A stretch of DNA of 64,000 bases from Niveispirillum sp048066115 (GCF_048066115.1 NZ_JBLTYX010000014.1:119401-183400), one strand, 5' to 3'; numbered from the stretch's first letter, positions 25,831 through 34,228 are shown. Notes: generated from the letters alone by a model not told the origin. A program made the numbers and translations.

Positions 25831-26304
25831 TCACCCCCGCGCCCGCATCAGCCGCGCCTTGTCGCGCTGCCAGTCGCGTTCCTTCTCCGTATCGCGCTTG
25901 TCGCCCTTGTTCTTGCCCTTGGCGATGCCGACCTCGACCTTGGCCATGCCGCGATCGTTGAAATAGACCGACATGGGCACCAGGGTCATGCCCTGGCGCG
26001 CGATGGCATTCAGCATCTTCACCAGTTCGCGCTTGCGGACCAGCAATTTGCGCGGGCGCTTGGGATCGTGCTGCAGCCAGGCGCCGGCCTGGCCATATTC
26101 GGGAATATAGGAATTGATCAGGAACAGTTCCCCGCCGACCTCGCCGGCATAGCTTTCCAGGATGGAGGCCTTGCCGCCGCGCAGCGACTTTACCTCCGTG
26201 CCGGTCAGCATGATGCCGGCCTCCACCGTGTCCTCGATGAAGTAATCGAAGCGGGCCCGGCGGTTCTGTGCCGCAAATTTGCGCTCGGGCGCGTTGTTAG
26301 CCAT
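25831..26304 (-). CDS. smpB: SsrA-binding protein
   Basis: Binds the tRNA-like part of tmRNA and brings it to stalled ribosomes for trans-translation. The 157-residue protein shows AAQNRRARFDYFIEDTVEAGIMLTGTEVKSLR, NSYIPEY and the basic C-terminal tail (GKNKGDKRDTEKERDWQRDKARLMRARG) that enters the mRNA channel. It lies downstream of dapA on the same strand but an intrinsic terminator and a repeat element separate them, so it likely has its own promoter within 30 bases. tmRNA itself is not seen in the window. Confidence 0.95.
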   Translation of the reverse strand: MANNAPERKFAAQNRRARFDYFIEDTVEAGIMLTGTEVKSLRGGKASILESYAGEVGGELFLINSYIPEYGQAGAWLQHDPKRPRKLLVRKRELVKMLNAIARQGMTLVPMSVYFNDRGMAKVEVGIAKGKNKGDKRDTEKERDWQRDKARLMRARG

Positions 26305-26330
26305 CGCTCAGGCAATCCGATCCAGAAATG

Positions 26331-26362
26331 AAAAACGTCCCCCCTGTTATGGGGGGACGTTT
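26331..26362 (-). terminator. intrinsic terminator after dapA
   Basis: AAACGTCCCCCC and GGGGGGACGTTT pair perfectly (12 bp) around TGTTAT. Read on the minus strand the stem is followed by TTTTT, so it ends leftward transcription from dapA just before smpB. Confidence 0.85.
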
Positions 26363-26391
26363 CGCAGACTTCAATGAAGTCATAGCAGACG

Positions 26392-26464
26392 CCCTCAAGC
26401 GCCGGGCGGGCGCATCCGCGCCCTTGGCTTACGCGCCCATGGGGGCGCGGGCGCTCAACGCGCC
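26392..26464 (+). repeat. dispersed intergenic repeat, copy B
   Basis: Begins CCCTCAAGCGCCGGGCG, continues CCTTGGCTTACG, then an inner hairpin CGCGCCC/GGGCGCG (26432-26449, ATGG loop, 7 bp) and ends GGGCGCTCAACGCGCC, which is shared with copy C. It lies between dapA and smpB. Confidence 0.8.
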
Positions 26465-26503
26465 AGCCAAAGAGTAACGAGACAAGCTCGTCACCCCTTG
26501 GCG

Positions 26504-27379
26504 TCAGCCGATCAAGCCGGCCTTGCGCATCGCGTCCTCGACGATGGCGCGGCCTTCGGCGCTGCAGGGCACCAGCGGCAGGCGCACCTCAGGGCTGGAC
26601 TTGCCCAGCAGGCTGGCGGCGTATTTCACCGGCGCCGGGCTGGTCTCCACGAACATCGCGTGATGCAGCGGCATCAGGATGTCGCGGATGCGGGCCATCT
26701 CCACCAGATCGCCGGCGGCCCAGGCATTCTGCATCCGGGCGCACAAAGCCGGGGCCACATTGGCCGTGACGGAGATGCAACCCACCCCGCCCTGGGCCAG
26801 GAATGCCGTGGCGGTGGCATCCTCACCGGAAAGCTGGCAGAAGTCGGGACCGATCTCCACGCGGGTGCGCAGGGGGCGGACCAGATCGGCCGTGGCGTCC
26901 TTCACGCCGACGATGTTGGGCAGCTTGGCCAGACGGGCCATTGTTGCGACAGACATGTCAATGACGCTGCGGCCGGGGATGTTGTAGATGATGATGGGTA
27001 GATCGACGGCGTCATGGATGGCCTTGTAATGCTGATAAAGACCTTCCTGCGACGGCTTGTTGTAATAAGGTGTCACCACAAGCGCAGCGTCGGCGCCGAT
27101 CTGCTTGGCGTGACGGGTCAGCTGGATGGCCTCTTCCGTCGAGTTGGAACCGGTGCCGGCGATCACGGGAACGCGGCCCTTCGCCACCTCAACAGCCTGG
27201 GAGATGACCAGACGATGCTCCTCATGGCTCAGCGTCGGCGATTCGCCGGTCGTACCGACGGGAACCACGCCGTGCGTCCCCTGTTTGATCTGCCAGTCCA
27301 CGAAGTCCTGGAACGCGACCTCATCCACCTTCCCGTCACGGAACGGCGTGATCAGTGCGACGATGGAACCCTTGAACAT
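26504..27379 (-). CDS. dapA: 4-hydroxy-tetrahydrodipicolinate synthase
   Basis: Condenses pyruvate with aspartate semialdehyde in the lysine/diaminopimelate pathway. The 291-residue TIM-barrel protein has GTTGESPTLSHEEH, ALVVTPYYNKPSQEGLYQHY with the catalytic Tyr, and the Schiff-base Lys in NIVGVKDATADL. Starts MFKGSIVALITPF like E. coli DapA. It is divergent from the lytic transglycosylase gene with about 50 bases between, and is followed by an intrinsic terminator and repeat copy B. Confidence 0.96.
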   Translation of the reverse strand: MFKGSIVALITPFRDGKVDEVAFQDFVDWQIKQGTHGVVPVGTTGESPTLSHEEHRLVISQAVEVAKGRVPVIAGTGSNSTEEAIQLTRHAKQIGADAALVVTPYYNKPSQEGLYQHYKAIHDAVDLPIIIYNIPGRSVIDMSVATMARLAKLPNIVGVKDATADLVRPLRTRVEIGPDFCQLSGEDATATAFLAQGGVGCISVTANVAPALCARMQNAWAAGDLVEMARIRDILMPLHHAMFVETSPAPVKYAASLLGKSSPEVRLPLVPCSAEGRAIVEDAMRKAGLIG

Positions 27380-27430
27380 GGCAAGTTACTCCGGTCAGAA
27401 CGAATGAAGGCGCGAACCTTAAACAGCCCC

Positions 27431-29527
27431 ATGATCCGAAACAAGGCGGCAGGCCGTGCCCTGGCGGCGATGCTGGTCTGCCTGGGAATGGGGCTCGGCC
27501 TGCCCGGACTGGCACGGGCCGCCGGGGGTGCCGCAGGCACCAGTGACATCGCCACCTACAAACAGGCGCTGCGCGCCGCCGACCAGGGCAAGATGGAGGA
27601 GGCCCAGCGCCTGGTCCGCCGCGCCCCGGACGAACTGGCCTCGCAGCTGCTGCTGTGGGTGCAGTTGACCCAGACGGGTGCGGATGCCAGCTGGGAGGCC
27701 ATTTCCGGCTTCATGAAGCGCCATCCCGACTGGCCCAACCAGACAGCACTGCGCCGCAATGCCGAGGCGAAGATGCCGTCGGACATGCCATACGCACAGG
27801 TGCGGGAATGGTTCGAGAAGAACCCGCCGCTGACGCTGGTGGGCCTGGGCCGGTACACAGATGCGCTGATGGAAACGGGTTCCTCGGACAAGGCCATCAC
27901 CCTGATCCGCGACCGCTATATCAATGGCGGCTTCGGGGTGCAGGAGGAGCGGGATTTTCGCCAGCGCTATGTCGGGCTGCTGCGTCCCGCCGACCATGCC
28001 GCCCGCCTGGACCAGTTGCTGTGGGCGGAGAGGGTGGACGAGGCGCGCCGCGTGATGCCACTGGTCGATACCGGCCGCCAGGCCGTGGCCGAGGCGCGCA
28101 TCGCGCTGGCGGCCCAGTCGCCCGGCGTGGACGGCGCGCTCCGCCGCGTGCCGGCCGACCTGCAGAACGATCCCGGCCTGCTGTACGACCGCACGCGCTG
28201 GCGCCGCCGCAAGGACATGGATGCGGGCGCCATGGAGGCATTCGCCACCAAGCCGGCCCAGGAGGAGGCGCATGGCGCCGACTGGTGGGTGGAACGCCAT
28301 ATCCTGGCCCGCCGGCTGATGGAAAAGGAACAATATGCCCGCGCCTATGCGCTGGTGTCGGACCATGGCGCCAAGGATGGCCTGGCCTTCGCCCAGGCGG
28401 AATTCCTGGCCGGCTGGCTGGCGCTGCGCAAGCTGAACAAGCCGGATGAGGCGCTGAAGCATTTCGAGACGCTGTTCCGCGGCACCACCTCTCCCGTCAG
28501 CCGGTCGCGCGGTGCCTATTGGGCCGGCCGCGCCCTGGACGCGATGGGTGACAAGGAACGGGCCGCTACATGGTTCGACACGGCCACCACCTATGGCGGT
28601 ACCTTCTATGGCCTGCTGGCCGCCGACCATCTGGGCCGCCCGCCCGGCAGCGCCATGCCGGTGGAACCCGAACCGACCGAGGAACAGCAAAAGACATTCA
28701 AGAAGCGCGAGATGGTGCGGGCCGTCCAGCTGCTGGCCCGGATCGAGGGGGCCGACGGCGACCGCACCACCCTGTTCCTGCGTAAACTGGCCACCGATGC
28801 CAAGACAGGCGAGGAATACCAGTTGGTGGGTGAACTGGCCCTGTCGCTGAAGCGCAAGGACTTGGCCGTCACCACCTCGCGCGCCGCCTGGCAGGATGGA
28901 TTCGTGCTGCGTCAGGCGGGCTTCCCGCTGCTGGACATGAAGGCCCCCGGCCGGCCGGAAGCCGCCCTGATCCATGGCATCATTCGCCAGGAAAGCAATT
29001 TCGTCGCCGATGCCGTCAGTTCCGCCGGAGCCCGCGGCCTGATGCAGGTGATGCCGACCACCGCCGCCGGCGTGAACAAGGTACCGGCAAAGCCCGCCGC
29101 CAAACCCGCCGCGACATCCAAGAACAAGAAGCAGGACACCAAGCAGAAGAAGCCTCCGGCCAAGCAGCCGGCCAAGTCAAATACCAATGCCACGGCCAAC
29201 CGTCTGACCACCGATCCCCGTTATAATGTGGAAACGGGGTCGACATATCTGGCCGACCTGGTGGACCGGTTCGGCGGGTCCTATGTACTGGCCATCGCAT
29301 CCTACAATGCCGGGCCGGGCCGCGTGGCGGGCTGGGTGCGCGACTATGGCGACCCCAGGGGCAATGGAGTTGACATCATCGACTGGATCGAGACCATGCC
29401 GATCTATGAAACCCGCAACTATGTCCAGCGTGTGCTGGAGAATGTCCATCTCTACCGCGCCCGCCTGGGCCAGCCGTCGCTGCGGATGACGCTTGATCTG
29501 GGCCGCGGCGCCGCCACCAACGGCTGA
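27431..29527 (+). CDS. slt: soluble lytic murein transglycosylase (Slt70 type) with Lys-rich insert
   Basis: Periplasmic enzyme that cleaves peptidoglycan to 1,6-anhydro-muropeptides. The 698-residue protein has a signal peptide (MLVCLGMGLGLPGLARA), a long alpha-helical superhelix with TPR-like repeats (about 40-500), and a C-terminal SLT domain with catalytic Glu521 in IRQESNF, GARGLMQVMP and AIASYNAGPGRV. Unusually, residues 551-593, between GLMQVMP and DPRYNVETGS, form a Lys/Pro/Ala-rich stretch in place of the short folded segment normally found. Start at 27431 (MIRNKAAGRA) is set by the signal peptide; an ATG at 27404 is possible. Divergent from dapA. Confidence 0.9.
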   Translation: MIRNKAAGRALAAMLVCLGMGLGLPGLARAAGGAAGTSDIATYKQALRAADQGKMEEAQRLVRRAPDELASQLLLWVQLTQTGADASWEAISGFMKRHPDWPNQTALRRNAEAKMPSDMPYAQVREWFEKNPPLTLVGLGRYTDALMETGSSDKAITLIRDRYINGGFGVQEERDFRQRYVGLLRPADHAARLDQLLWAERVDEARRVMPLVDTGRQAVAEARIALAAQSPGVDGALRRVPADLQNDPGLLYDRTRWRRRKDMDAGAMEAFATKPAQEEAHGADWWVERHILARRLMEKEQYARAYALVSDHGAKDGLAFAQAEFLAGWLALRKLNKPDEALKHFETLFRGTTSPVSRSRGAYWAGRALDAMGDKERAATWFDTATTYGGTFYGLLAADHLGRPPGSAMPVEPEPTEEQQKTFKKREMVRAVQLLARIEGADGDRTTLFLRKLATDAKTGEEYQLVGELALSLKRKDLAVTTSRAAWQDGFVLRQAGFPLLDMKAPGRPEAALIHGIIRQESNFVADAVSSAGARGLMQVMPTTAAGVNKVPAKPAAKPAATSKNKKQDTKQKKPPAKQPAKSNTNATANRLTTDPRYNVETGSTYLADLVDRFGGSYVLAIASYNAGPGRVAGWVRDYGDPRGNGVDIIDWIETMPIYETRNYVQRVLENVHLYRARLGQPSLRMTLDLGRGAATNG

Positions 29528-29626
29528 TTACGAAGGAGCTACCTCCTATTTCCGCGCGCAAAATGGGCGTTCTCGGGCGATTATGGTCACAACATTGCCA
29601 CTACTCCCCGCCCGGAGCGCCCCTGA

Positions 29627-29848
29627 ATGTCGGCCCAACCCATCGCACAGCATATCCGCGAGGCCGCGATCGTCCATGCCCGCCTGCTCGACCGGCTGAT
29701 CGCCGAAACAGAGGTCGAAATCGAGAGTGCCAAGGACCCGTTCGTGCAGGAGAGCCTGCGCGAGTGGTTGGGCGTTCTTCGCGCGGAAAGACAGGTTTAT
29801 GGCCTGGCCGCGACCCTGCTTGTGACAAAAATTGAAAATGCCGCTTGA
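29627..29848 (+). CDS. small helical protein of unknown function
   Basis: A 73-residue soluble protein predicted to be almost all helix: HIREAAIVHARLLDRLIAETEVEIESAKDPF, then REWLGVLRAERQVYG. No domain recognised. The start at 29627 is not preceded by a convincing ribosome site. It follows the transglycosylase gene by 99 bases on the same strand. Codon use is in line with the neighbours, unlike the sequence after it, which supports it being real. Confidence 0.5.
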   Translation: MSAQPIAQHIREAAIVHARLLDRLIAETEVEIESAKDPFVQESLREWLGVLRAERQVYGLAATLLVTKIENAA

Positions 29849-30409
29849 CGTGATGATAGGATTCCGGAATTTCATCGTGAAAATTCGGAACGGAAACCGG
29901 GTCATGGTCGTCTGAGGGGTATAGTGTCGGCCCCCGAATCCGTGGTTTGTCGACAAGACCAACGGATGTGGTAGTATAATTGTCATGCAATACCCGCATG
30001 GGCAGAAGCACCCACGATCAGAAAGATCGAATTTTACCTTATTGCGGCGGATAGTTGCTGACTTGGCAGTCGAAAACAACCGAAGGAGGCTGCACCAGCA
30101 GAATTGACCGTTCTTTCTCGATTTCTTGGTGTGGAGCCTTCACCGCGATGGGTAATCCGGCCCAAAGAGATACAAGTTATGGACAGTTGGGTCGGAATAG
30201 CAGATATTACCATACCATAGCATGACGGAACGTTGAGCTGCATACTTGTCAGTATCGGCTCTATGGTTAATATGCCGGCGAAAGCCTGAGTGCTATCCTG
30301 ACGCAACGCTGCGCCGGGATCATGAGAACAGCGGCATTCCCGGACCACGGAACATTGTGTAGTGGCCGGCGTTGCCATAGGAACGCGGAATAGGGGGCAA
30401 TAGAGTTCG
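29849..30409. other. 561-base gap with lower GC and a consensus -10 box
   Basis: No gene seen. The stretch is visibly poorer in G+C and lacks codon bias in all frames. The antisense open frame 30034-30531 runs into the XRE gene and has no family features. It holds TTGTCGACAA (29948-29957, a perfect palindrome) and TATAAT (29975-29980), then a small hairpin CGATC/GATCG (30014-30028) followed by AATTTTA. This could be the regulatory leader of the XRE gene or a short RNA gene. Confidence 0.45.
29948..29980 (+). promoter_or_regulatory. candidate promoter with palindrome
   Basis: A perfect 10-base palindrome TTGTCGACAA sits 17 bases before an exact TATAAT. No good -35 lies at 17-base spacing, so the palindrome may be an activator or repressor site rather than a -35 element. 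Confidence 0.35.
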
Positions 30410-31069
30410 ATGCCGAGACGGAGCAAAAATGCAGCTGTCGCTGCCCTTGAGACCGTAATTGAAAACCACGTGGCTGGCCGTATCAGACTTCGTCGTGGCC
30501 TTCTGGGCATGAGCCAGTCAGATTTGGCCAAGGCGCTGGGAATTACTTTCCAGCAGGTTCAGAAGTACGAGCGCGGATCCAATCGCGTTTCTGTCGGAAA
30601 ACTCTATCGCCTCGCAGATATTCTGGATGTTCCGCTGACATTCTTCTTCGATGGCTTGGATGTGCCGGACATGCGCCGTCCGCCGGAAAGCTTCGCCGCC
30701 ACGGCCGAAGGTTCCTCCCCCATCCTGTCCCGTCGTGAACTGGACCTGCTGCGGGCCTGGAAGTCCGCACCGGATGAGATCGCGGATGCCGTCGGCTCGC
30801 TGCTGCGCGCCATTTCCCCCAATGCCGGCTATGACGAGGAGGCCGCCGCCGCTGCGGCTGCCAACCGCCAGTACAGCACGCCCGTCGCCGGTACCGAGCC
30901 TGCCGAAGTGATCGAGGCACCGCGCCGTCGCGGTCCCGTCCCGGGCAGCAAGCGCCAGCCCAAGGCAGCCACCCCTGCCGCAGCCGCGGCAGGCGGTCGC
31001 CGCCGCCGCGGCGCCGTCTGGGATCCGGCCGATATCCGCGATTACACCGGCGAACCTGAGAGCGAATAA
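30410..31069 (+). CDS. XRE-family transcriptional regulator
   Basis: A 219-residue regulator. The helix-turn-helix (residues about 24-80) reads RIRLRRGLLGMSQSDLAKAL, GITFQQVQKYERGSNRVSVG, KLYRLADILDVPLTFFFDGL, the wording of a large alphaproteobacterial XRE group. The middle is charged; from about 145 it is Ala-rich with basic patches (RRRGPVPGSKRQPK, GGRRRRGAV) that could add nonspecific DNA contact. GGGGGCAA lies 12-20 bases upstream of the ATG. The preceding 560 bases are non-coding. Targets unknown. Followed by an intrinsic terminator. Confidence 0.85.
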   Translation: MPRRSKNAAVAALETVIENHVAGRIRLRRGLLGMSQSDLAKALGITFQQVQKYERGSNRVSVGKLYRLADILDVPLTFFFDGLDVPDMRRPPESFAATAEGSSPILSRRELDLLRAWKSAPDEIADAVGSLLRAISPNAGYDEEAAAAAAANRQYSTPVAGTEPAEVIEAPRRRGPVPGSKRQPKAATPAAAAAGGRRRRGAVWDPADIRDYTGEPESE

Positions 31070-31097
31070 TTTCGCATTCAGTCAAAGGCCCCGGCAA

Positions 31098-31135
31098 AGG
31101 CCCCGGCGACGATGTTCGCCGGGGCCCTTTTGTTT
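31098..31135 (+). terminator. intrinsic terminator of the XRE gene
   Basis: GGCCCCGGCGA and TCGCCGGGGCC pair (11 bp) around a 6-base loop, followed by CTTTTGTTTG. Confidence 0.85.
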
Positions 31136-31139
31136 GAAC

Positions 31140-32462
31140 TCACTGCCGGAAGCTGAGCCAGACATTGAAGCCGTCATGATGGGCGTCGAAGGCCAACGAC
31201 TGCCCGCGCTTCACCTCAAGCGGATGATCAGGCAGATAGAAGCCCGGCTGCCAGCCGCTGGCCGGGCTGTCGATGAAGGGGCTGTTCTCGAACATCACGC
31301 CCCCGCCGAAATCCAGCCAGACCCATTGCGCCAGGGCGACGCAGCGGCCGTCGGCACTGGCCGGCAGGGAGAAACGCACATGCTCGCTGTCCGCAATCGC
31401 CCCTCCGGTGAAATCGAAGCTGAACGGATCGACCGACGCCGACAAGGCATGGGGCTGTACCAGCCGCGCGTCATAGCGCACGGAACGCGGATAGAGCTTG
31501 TTGAAGGCCGACAGGTCGAAGCCATTGGTCGGGCCGGTGAACAGGTGCTTCTCAAGCAACTCCCCGGCCGCCAGGGCACAGCGCACGCCGCCGCGCGCCG
31601 GCAGGATGCGGGCATCGGGCGTCAGCAGGCGGGTGCGCGCATCGGCCACGGCCGGGATGATACGCTCGGACAGGAAGTCGCTGGCCACGATCTCCGACAG
31701 CAGCACATCGGCCCGGCGCGGCAGCACGCCGCCCACCTCCAGTGCCGTGGACAGGGTATTGACCACGGTGATGCGGTCTGACAGGCCGTTGGCCGCGATG
31801 ACCTTGCGCGCCGTCTCCGCGATCCAGGGCACGGCTTCGCATGTCACCACCTGCGCCCCGGCCTTCGCCGCCATCATGGCCAGCAATCCGGAACCCGTGC
31901 CAATCTCCAGAACAAGATCCCCCGGCTTCACTTGCGTCCGGATGGCCGCCGCATAGGCATCATTGCGGGGCGCGTCATTGACCATGGGCACGTGCCACAG
32001 CGGCAGCATGTTCGTGCGCAGCTTGGACTGGAGCAGCTGCGCCTCCACGAATTCGGGCTGCAGGGCCAGGGCGGCGTCCACCTGCGCCAGGGCGGCTTCC
32101 AGTTTCTCCTGGTCGCGATAGGCGGCGGCGAGGTTGAAGCGGCCCACGGGGTCCTGTGGCTCCACCGCCACCGATTTCTCGAAGGCGGCCACCGCCTCCT
32201 CCTTGCGGTCCAGCTTCTGCAGGCAGAGGCCGATATTGAAATTCAGGCCGCGGAAGCCGGGATCGGCCTTGCCCGCGCGCTCGAACGCGGCCAGCGCCTG
32301 TTCCCACTTCTCCTGCGCTTTCAGCACCACACCCAGGTTCCAGCTGACAGGTGCCGTGCCGGGCCGTGCCTTGTCAACCTTGCGGTAGAGCGTCTCCGCC
32401 TCGGCCCAACGGCCCTCGTTCTGGTGGGTGACGGCCTGGGCGAAGGTGCGGTTGAGGTCCAT
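31140..32462 (-). CDS. TPR protein with PRMT-like arginine methyltransferase domain
   Basis: A 440-residue cytoplasmic protein. Residues about 5-150 are four TPR units (SWNLGVVLKAQEKWEQALAA, LNFNIGLCLQKLDRKEEAVA, and so on). The rest resembles eukaryotic PRMT7/PRMT9: WHVPMVNDAPRNDAYAAAI (156-174), SAM motif I VLEIGTGSGLLAMMAAKAGA (184-203), VVTCEA ending strand 2, and a double-E loop SEIVASDFLSE with Glu257 and Glu266, spaced E-x8-E as in PRMT1. A C-terminal beta-barrel carries SGW (402-404) where PRMTs have THW. TPRs before a PRMT core is the PRMT9 arrangement. Automatic pipelines may call it ribosomal L11 methyltransferase-like. Start at 32462 (MDLNRTFAQ); an upstream start adds 21 residues. 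Substrate unknown. Confidence 0.8.
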   Translation of the reverse strand: MDLNRTFAQAVTHQNEGRWAEAETLYRKVDKARPGTAPVSWNLGVVLKAQEKWEQALAAFERAGKADPGFRGLNFNIGLCLQKLDRKEEAVAAFEKSVAVEPQDPVGRFNLAAAYRDQEKLEAALAQVDAALALQPEFVEAQLLQSKLRTNMLPLWHVPMVNDAPRNDAYAAAIRTQVKPGDLVLEIGTGSGLLAMMAAKAGAQVVTCEAVPWIAETARKVIAANGLSDRITVVNTLSTALEVGGVLPRRADVLLSEIVASDFLSERIIPAVADARTRLLTPDARILPARGGVRCALAAGELLEKHLFTGPTNGFDLSAFNKLYPRSVRYDARLVQPHALSASVDPFSFDFTGGAIADSEHVRFSLPASADGRCVALAQWVWLDFGGGVMFENSPFIDSPASGWQPGFYLPDHPLEVKRGQSLAFDAHHDGFNVWLSFRQ

Positions 32463-32599
32463 GGCGGCTGCTTTTGGATCAAGGGGATATGGGACATTGT
32501 GAACCGGCGGGGCGGGTGCGATCAACAGGTTCGGTGCTGGCGTTGCGCGGGCATCGCGCTATGCTGCCCGCCTGTCATCGTCCCCGGAGCACCCGCCCC

Positions 32600-32815
32600 A
32601 TGTCCCTGTCCGACAACCACCCGGCCGTGAAGCGTCGGCGCAGCCAGCTGCTGAACCACCTGCTGGCATTCTTCATTTTCGCCGTGGTCATCGTGCCGGT
32701 GAATTTCATCACCACGCCGGACAATGTCTGGTTCTTCTATCCGCTTGTTGCCTGGATGGCTCCGCTGGCCCTGCACACGGCCTATGCCATGGGCATGCTC
32801 GACCGGCGGCCATAG
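32600..32815 (+). CDS. 2TM-domain small membrane protein
   Basis: A 71-residue protein with a short basic N-terminus (RRRSQLLNH) and two membrane helices, LLAFFIFAVVIVPVNFI and WFFYPLVAWMAPLALHTAYA, matching the 2TM domain found alone or fused to histidine kinases. Start ATG at 32600 (MSLSDNHPAV); the longer frame covers the divergent promoter region. Function unknown; it may be a membrane anchor or small regulator. Confidence 0.75.
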   Translation: MSLSDNHPAVKRRRSQLLNHLLAFFIFAVVIVPVNFITTPDNVWFFYPLVAWMAPLALHTAYAMGMLDRRP

Positions 32816-32859
32816 GATTTCGAAAGGTTCTCATTGGAAACAACCCCAACGGAGCGCCG

Positions 32860-32895
32860 GGAAACCCCATCCCTTTGATAAGGGATGGGGTTTCC
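32860..32895. terminator. perfect 16-bp hairpin between convergent genes
   Basis: GGAAACCCCATCCCTT and AAGGGATGGGGTTTCC pair without mismatch around TGAT, between the 2TM gene and the end of purD. Confidence 0.8.
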
Positions 32896-32932
32896 GATTC
32901 GCCCCTGAACGACCGTTCGTTTCCCCAAGTGT

Positions 32933-34228
32933 TCACAGCCCCCGCGCCATGGCGCGCCAGGCGATGTCGCGGCGGCAGAAGCCTTCCTTCCAGTCGATGC
33001 GGTCCACCGCCTCGTACGCCTGGGCACGGGCATCGGCCACGCGGGGTGCGATGGCGGTGACGCCCAGGACGCGGCCGCCATTGGCCAGGATGGCACCGTC
33101 CGCCCCCTCTCTGGTGCCGGCATGGAAGATCTCCACCCCGTCCACCTGGGCCGCCTGCTCCAGATTGTCGATGCGCGTGCCCTTCACATAGTCGCCGGGA
33201 TAGCCTTCGGCGGCCATGACGACGCAGAGTGCCGCCTCGTCATGCCATTGCGGCACCTGGCCGCTGACATCGCCCTTGGCCGCGGACAGCAGCAGCGGCA
33301 CCAGATCGGATTTCAGCCGGCGCATCAGCACCTGGCATTCCGGGTCACCAAAGCGGACATTATATTCCAGCAGCTTGGGCACGGGCTGCCCGTCGGGACC
33401 GTCCACCACCATGATGCCGGCGAACAGTACGCCGATGAAGGGCTTGCCCTCCGCCGCCATGCCGCGCACGGTGGGCCCGATCATCTCTTCCATGATCCTG
33501 GCTTCCATGGCCGGGGTCAGGACGGGTGCCGGGCTGTAGGTGCCCATGCCGCCGGTATTGGGGCCCTGGTCGCCATCATAGGCGCGCTTATGATCCTGGG
33601 CACCGGCCAGGGCCACGGCGTTGGTGCCGTCGCAGATGGCGAAGAAGCTGGCCTCCTCCCCATCCAGGAATTCCTCGATCACCAGTTCGGCCCCGGCATC
33701 GCCGAACCTGCGACCGACCATGGCTTCCTCGATGGCGGCATAGGCTTCATCCACGCTCTGGCAGATGGTCACGCCCTTGCCGGCGGCCAGCCCATCGGTT
33801 TTCACCACGATGGGCGCGCCCTGGCGGGCCACGAAGGTCTTGGCGGCATCGATATCGGTGAATCGACCATAGGCCGCGGTGGGCACGCCGAAGCGGGCCA
33901 CCGCATCCTTCATGAAGCCCTTGGACCCTTCCAGGGCAGCGGCTTCCTGCGATGGGCCGAAGGTCGGGATGCCGATAGCGCGCAATGCATCGGCCAAGCC
34001 CAGCACCAGCGGTTCCTCCGGCCCGACAACCGCGAAATCGATGCCCTTGTCACGGGCGAACGCGGTGATGCCGGCCACGTCATTACCGGACAGCGGCACG
34101 ATCTCGGCCACGTCCTTGATACCGGCATTGCCGGGCACGCAATAGAGCTTGCTGCACAGGGGCGAGCGCTTGATGGCCCAGCACAGCGCATGTTCGCGAC
34201 CGCCGGAACCCACGACCAGAATCTTCAT
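32933..34228 (-). CDS. purD: phosphoribosylamine-glycine ligase
   Basis: ATP-grasp enzyme joining glycine to phosphoribosylamine, second step of purine synthesis. The 431-residue protein begins MKILVVGSGGREHALCWAI, has the central ATP-grasp parts KTDGLAAGKGVTIC and EEFLDGEEASFFAICDG, the PurD mark AQDHKRAYDGDQGPNTGGMG, and the metal-binding LLEYNVRFGDPECQ. Complete, with a normal start. It stands as a single gene on the minus strand. Confidence 0.97.
   Translation of the reverse strand: MKILVVGSGGREHALCWAIKRSPLCSKLYCVPGNAGIKDVAEIVPLSGNDVAGITAFARDKGIDFAVVGPEEPLVLGLADALRAIGIPTFGPSQEAAALEGSKGFMKDAVARFGVPTAAYGRFTDIDAAKTFVARQGAPIVVKTDGLAAGKGVTICQSVDEAYAAIEEAMVGRRFGDAGAELVIEEFLDGEEASFFAICDGTNAVALAGAQDHKRAYDGDQGPNTGGMGTYSPAPVLTPAMEARIMEEMIGPTVRGMAAEGKPFIGVLFAGIMVVDGPDGQPVPKLLEYNVRFGDPECQVLMRRLKSDLVPLLLSAAKGDVSGQVPQWHDEAALCVVMAAEGYPGDYVKGTRIDNLEQAAQVDGVEIFHAGTREGADGAILANGGRVLGVTAIAPRVADARAQAYEAVDRIDWKEGFCRRDIAWRAMARGL

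Noticed and set aside
30034..30531. 165-residue open frame on the minus strand in the 560-base gap
   Set aside because: Overlaps the start of the XRE gene, lacks a ribosome site, and its composition does not look coded.
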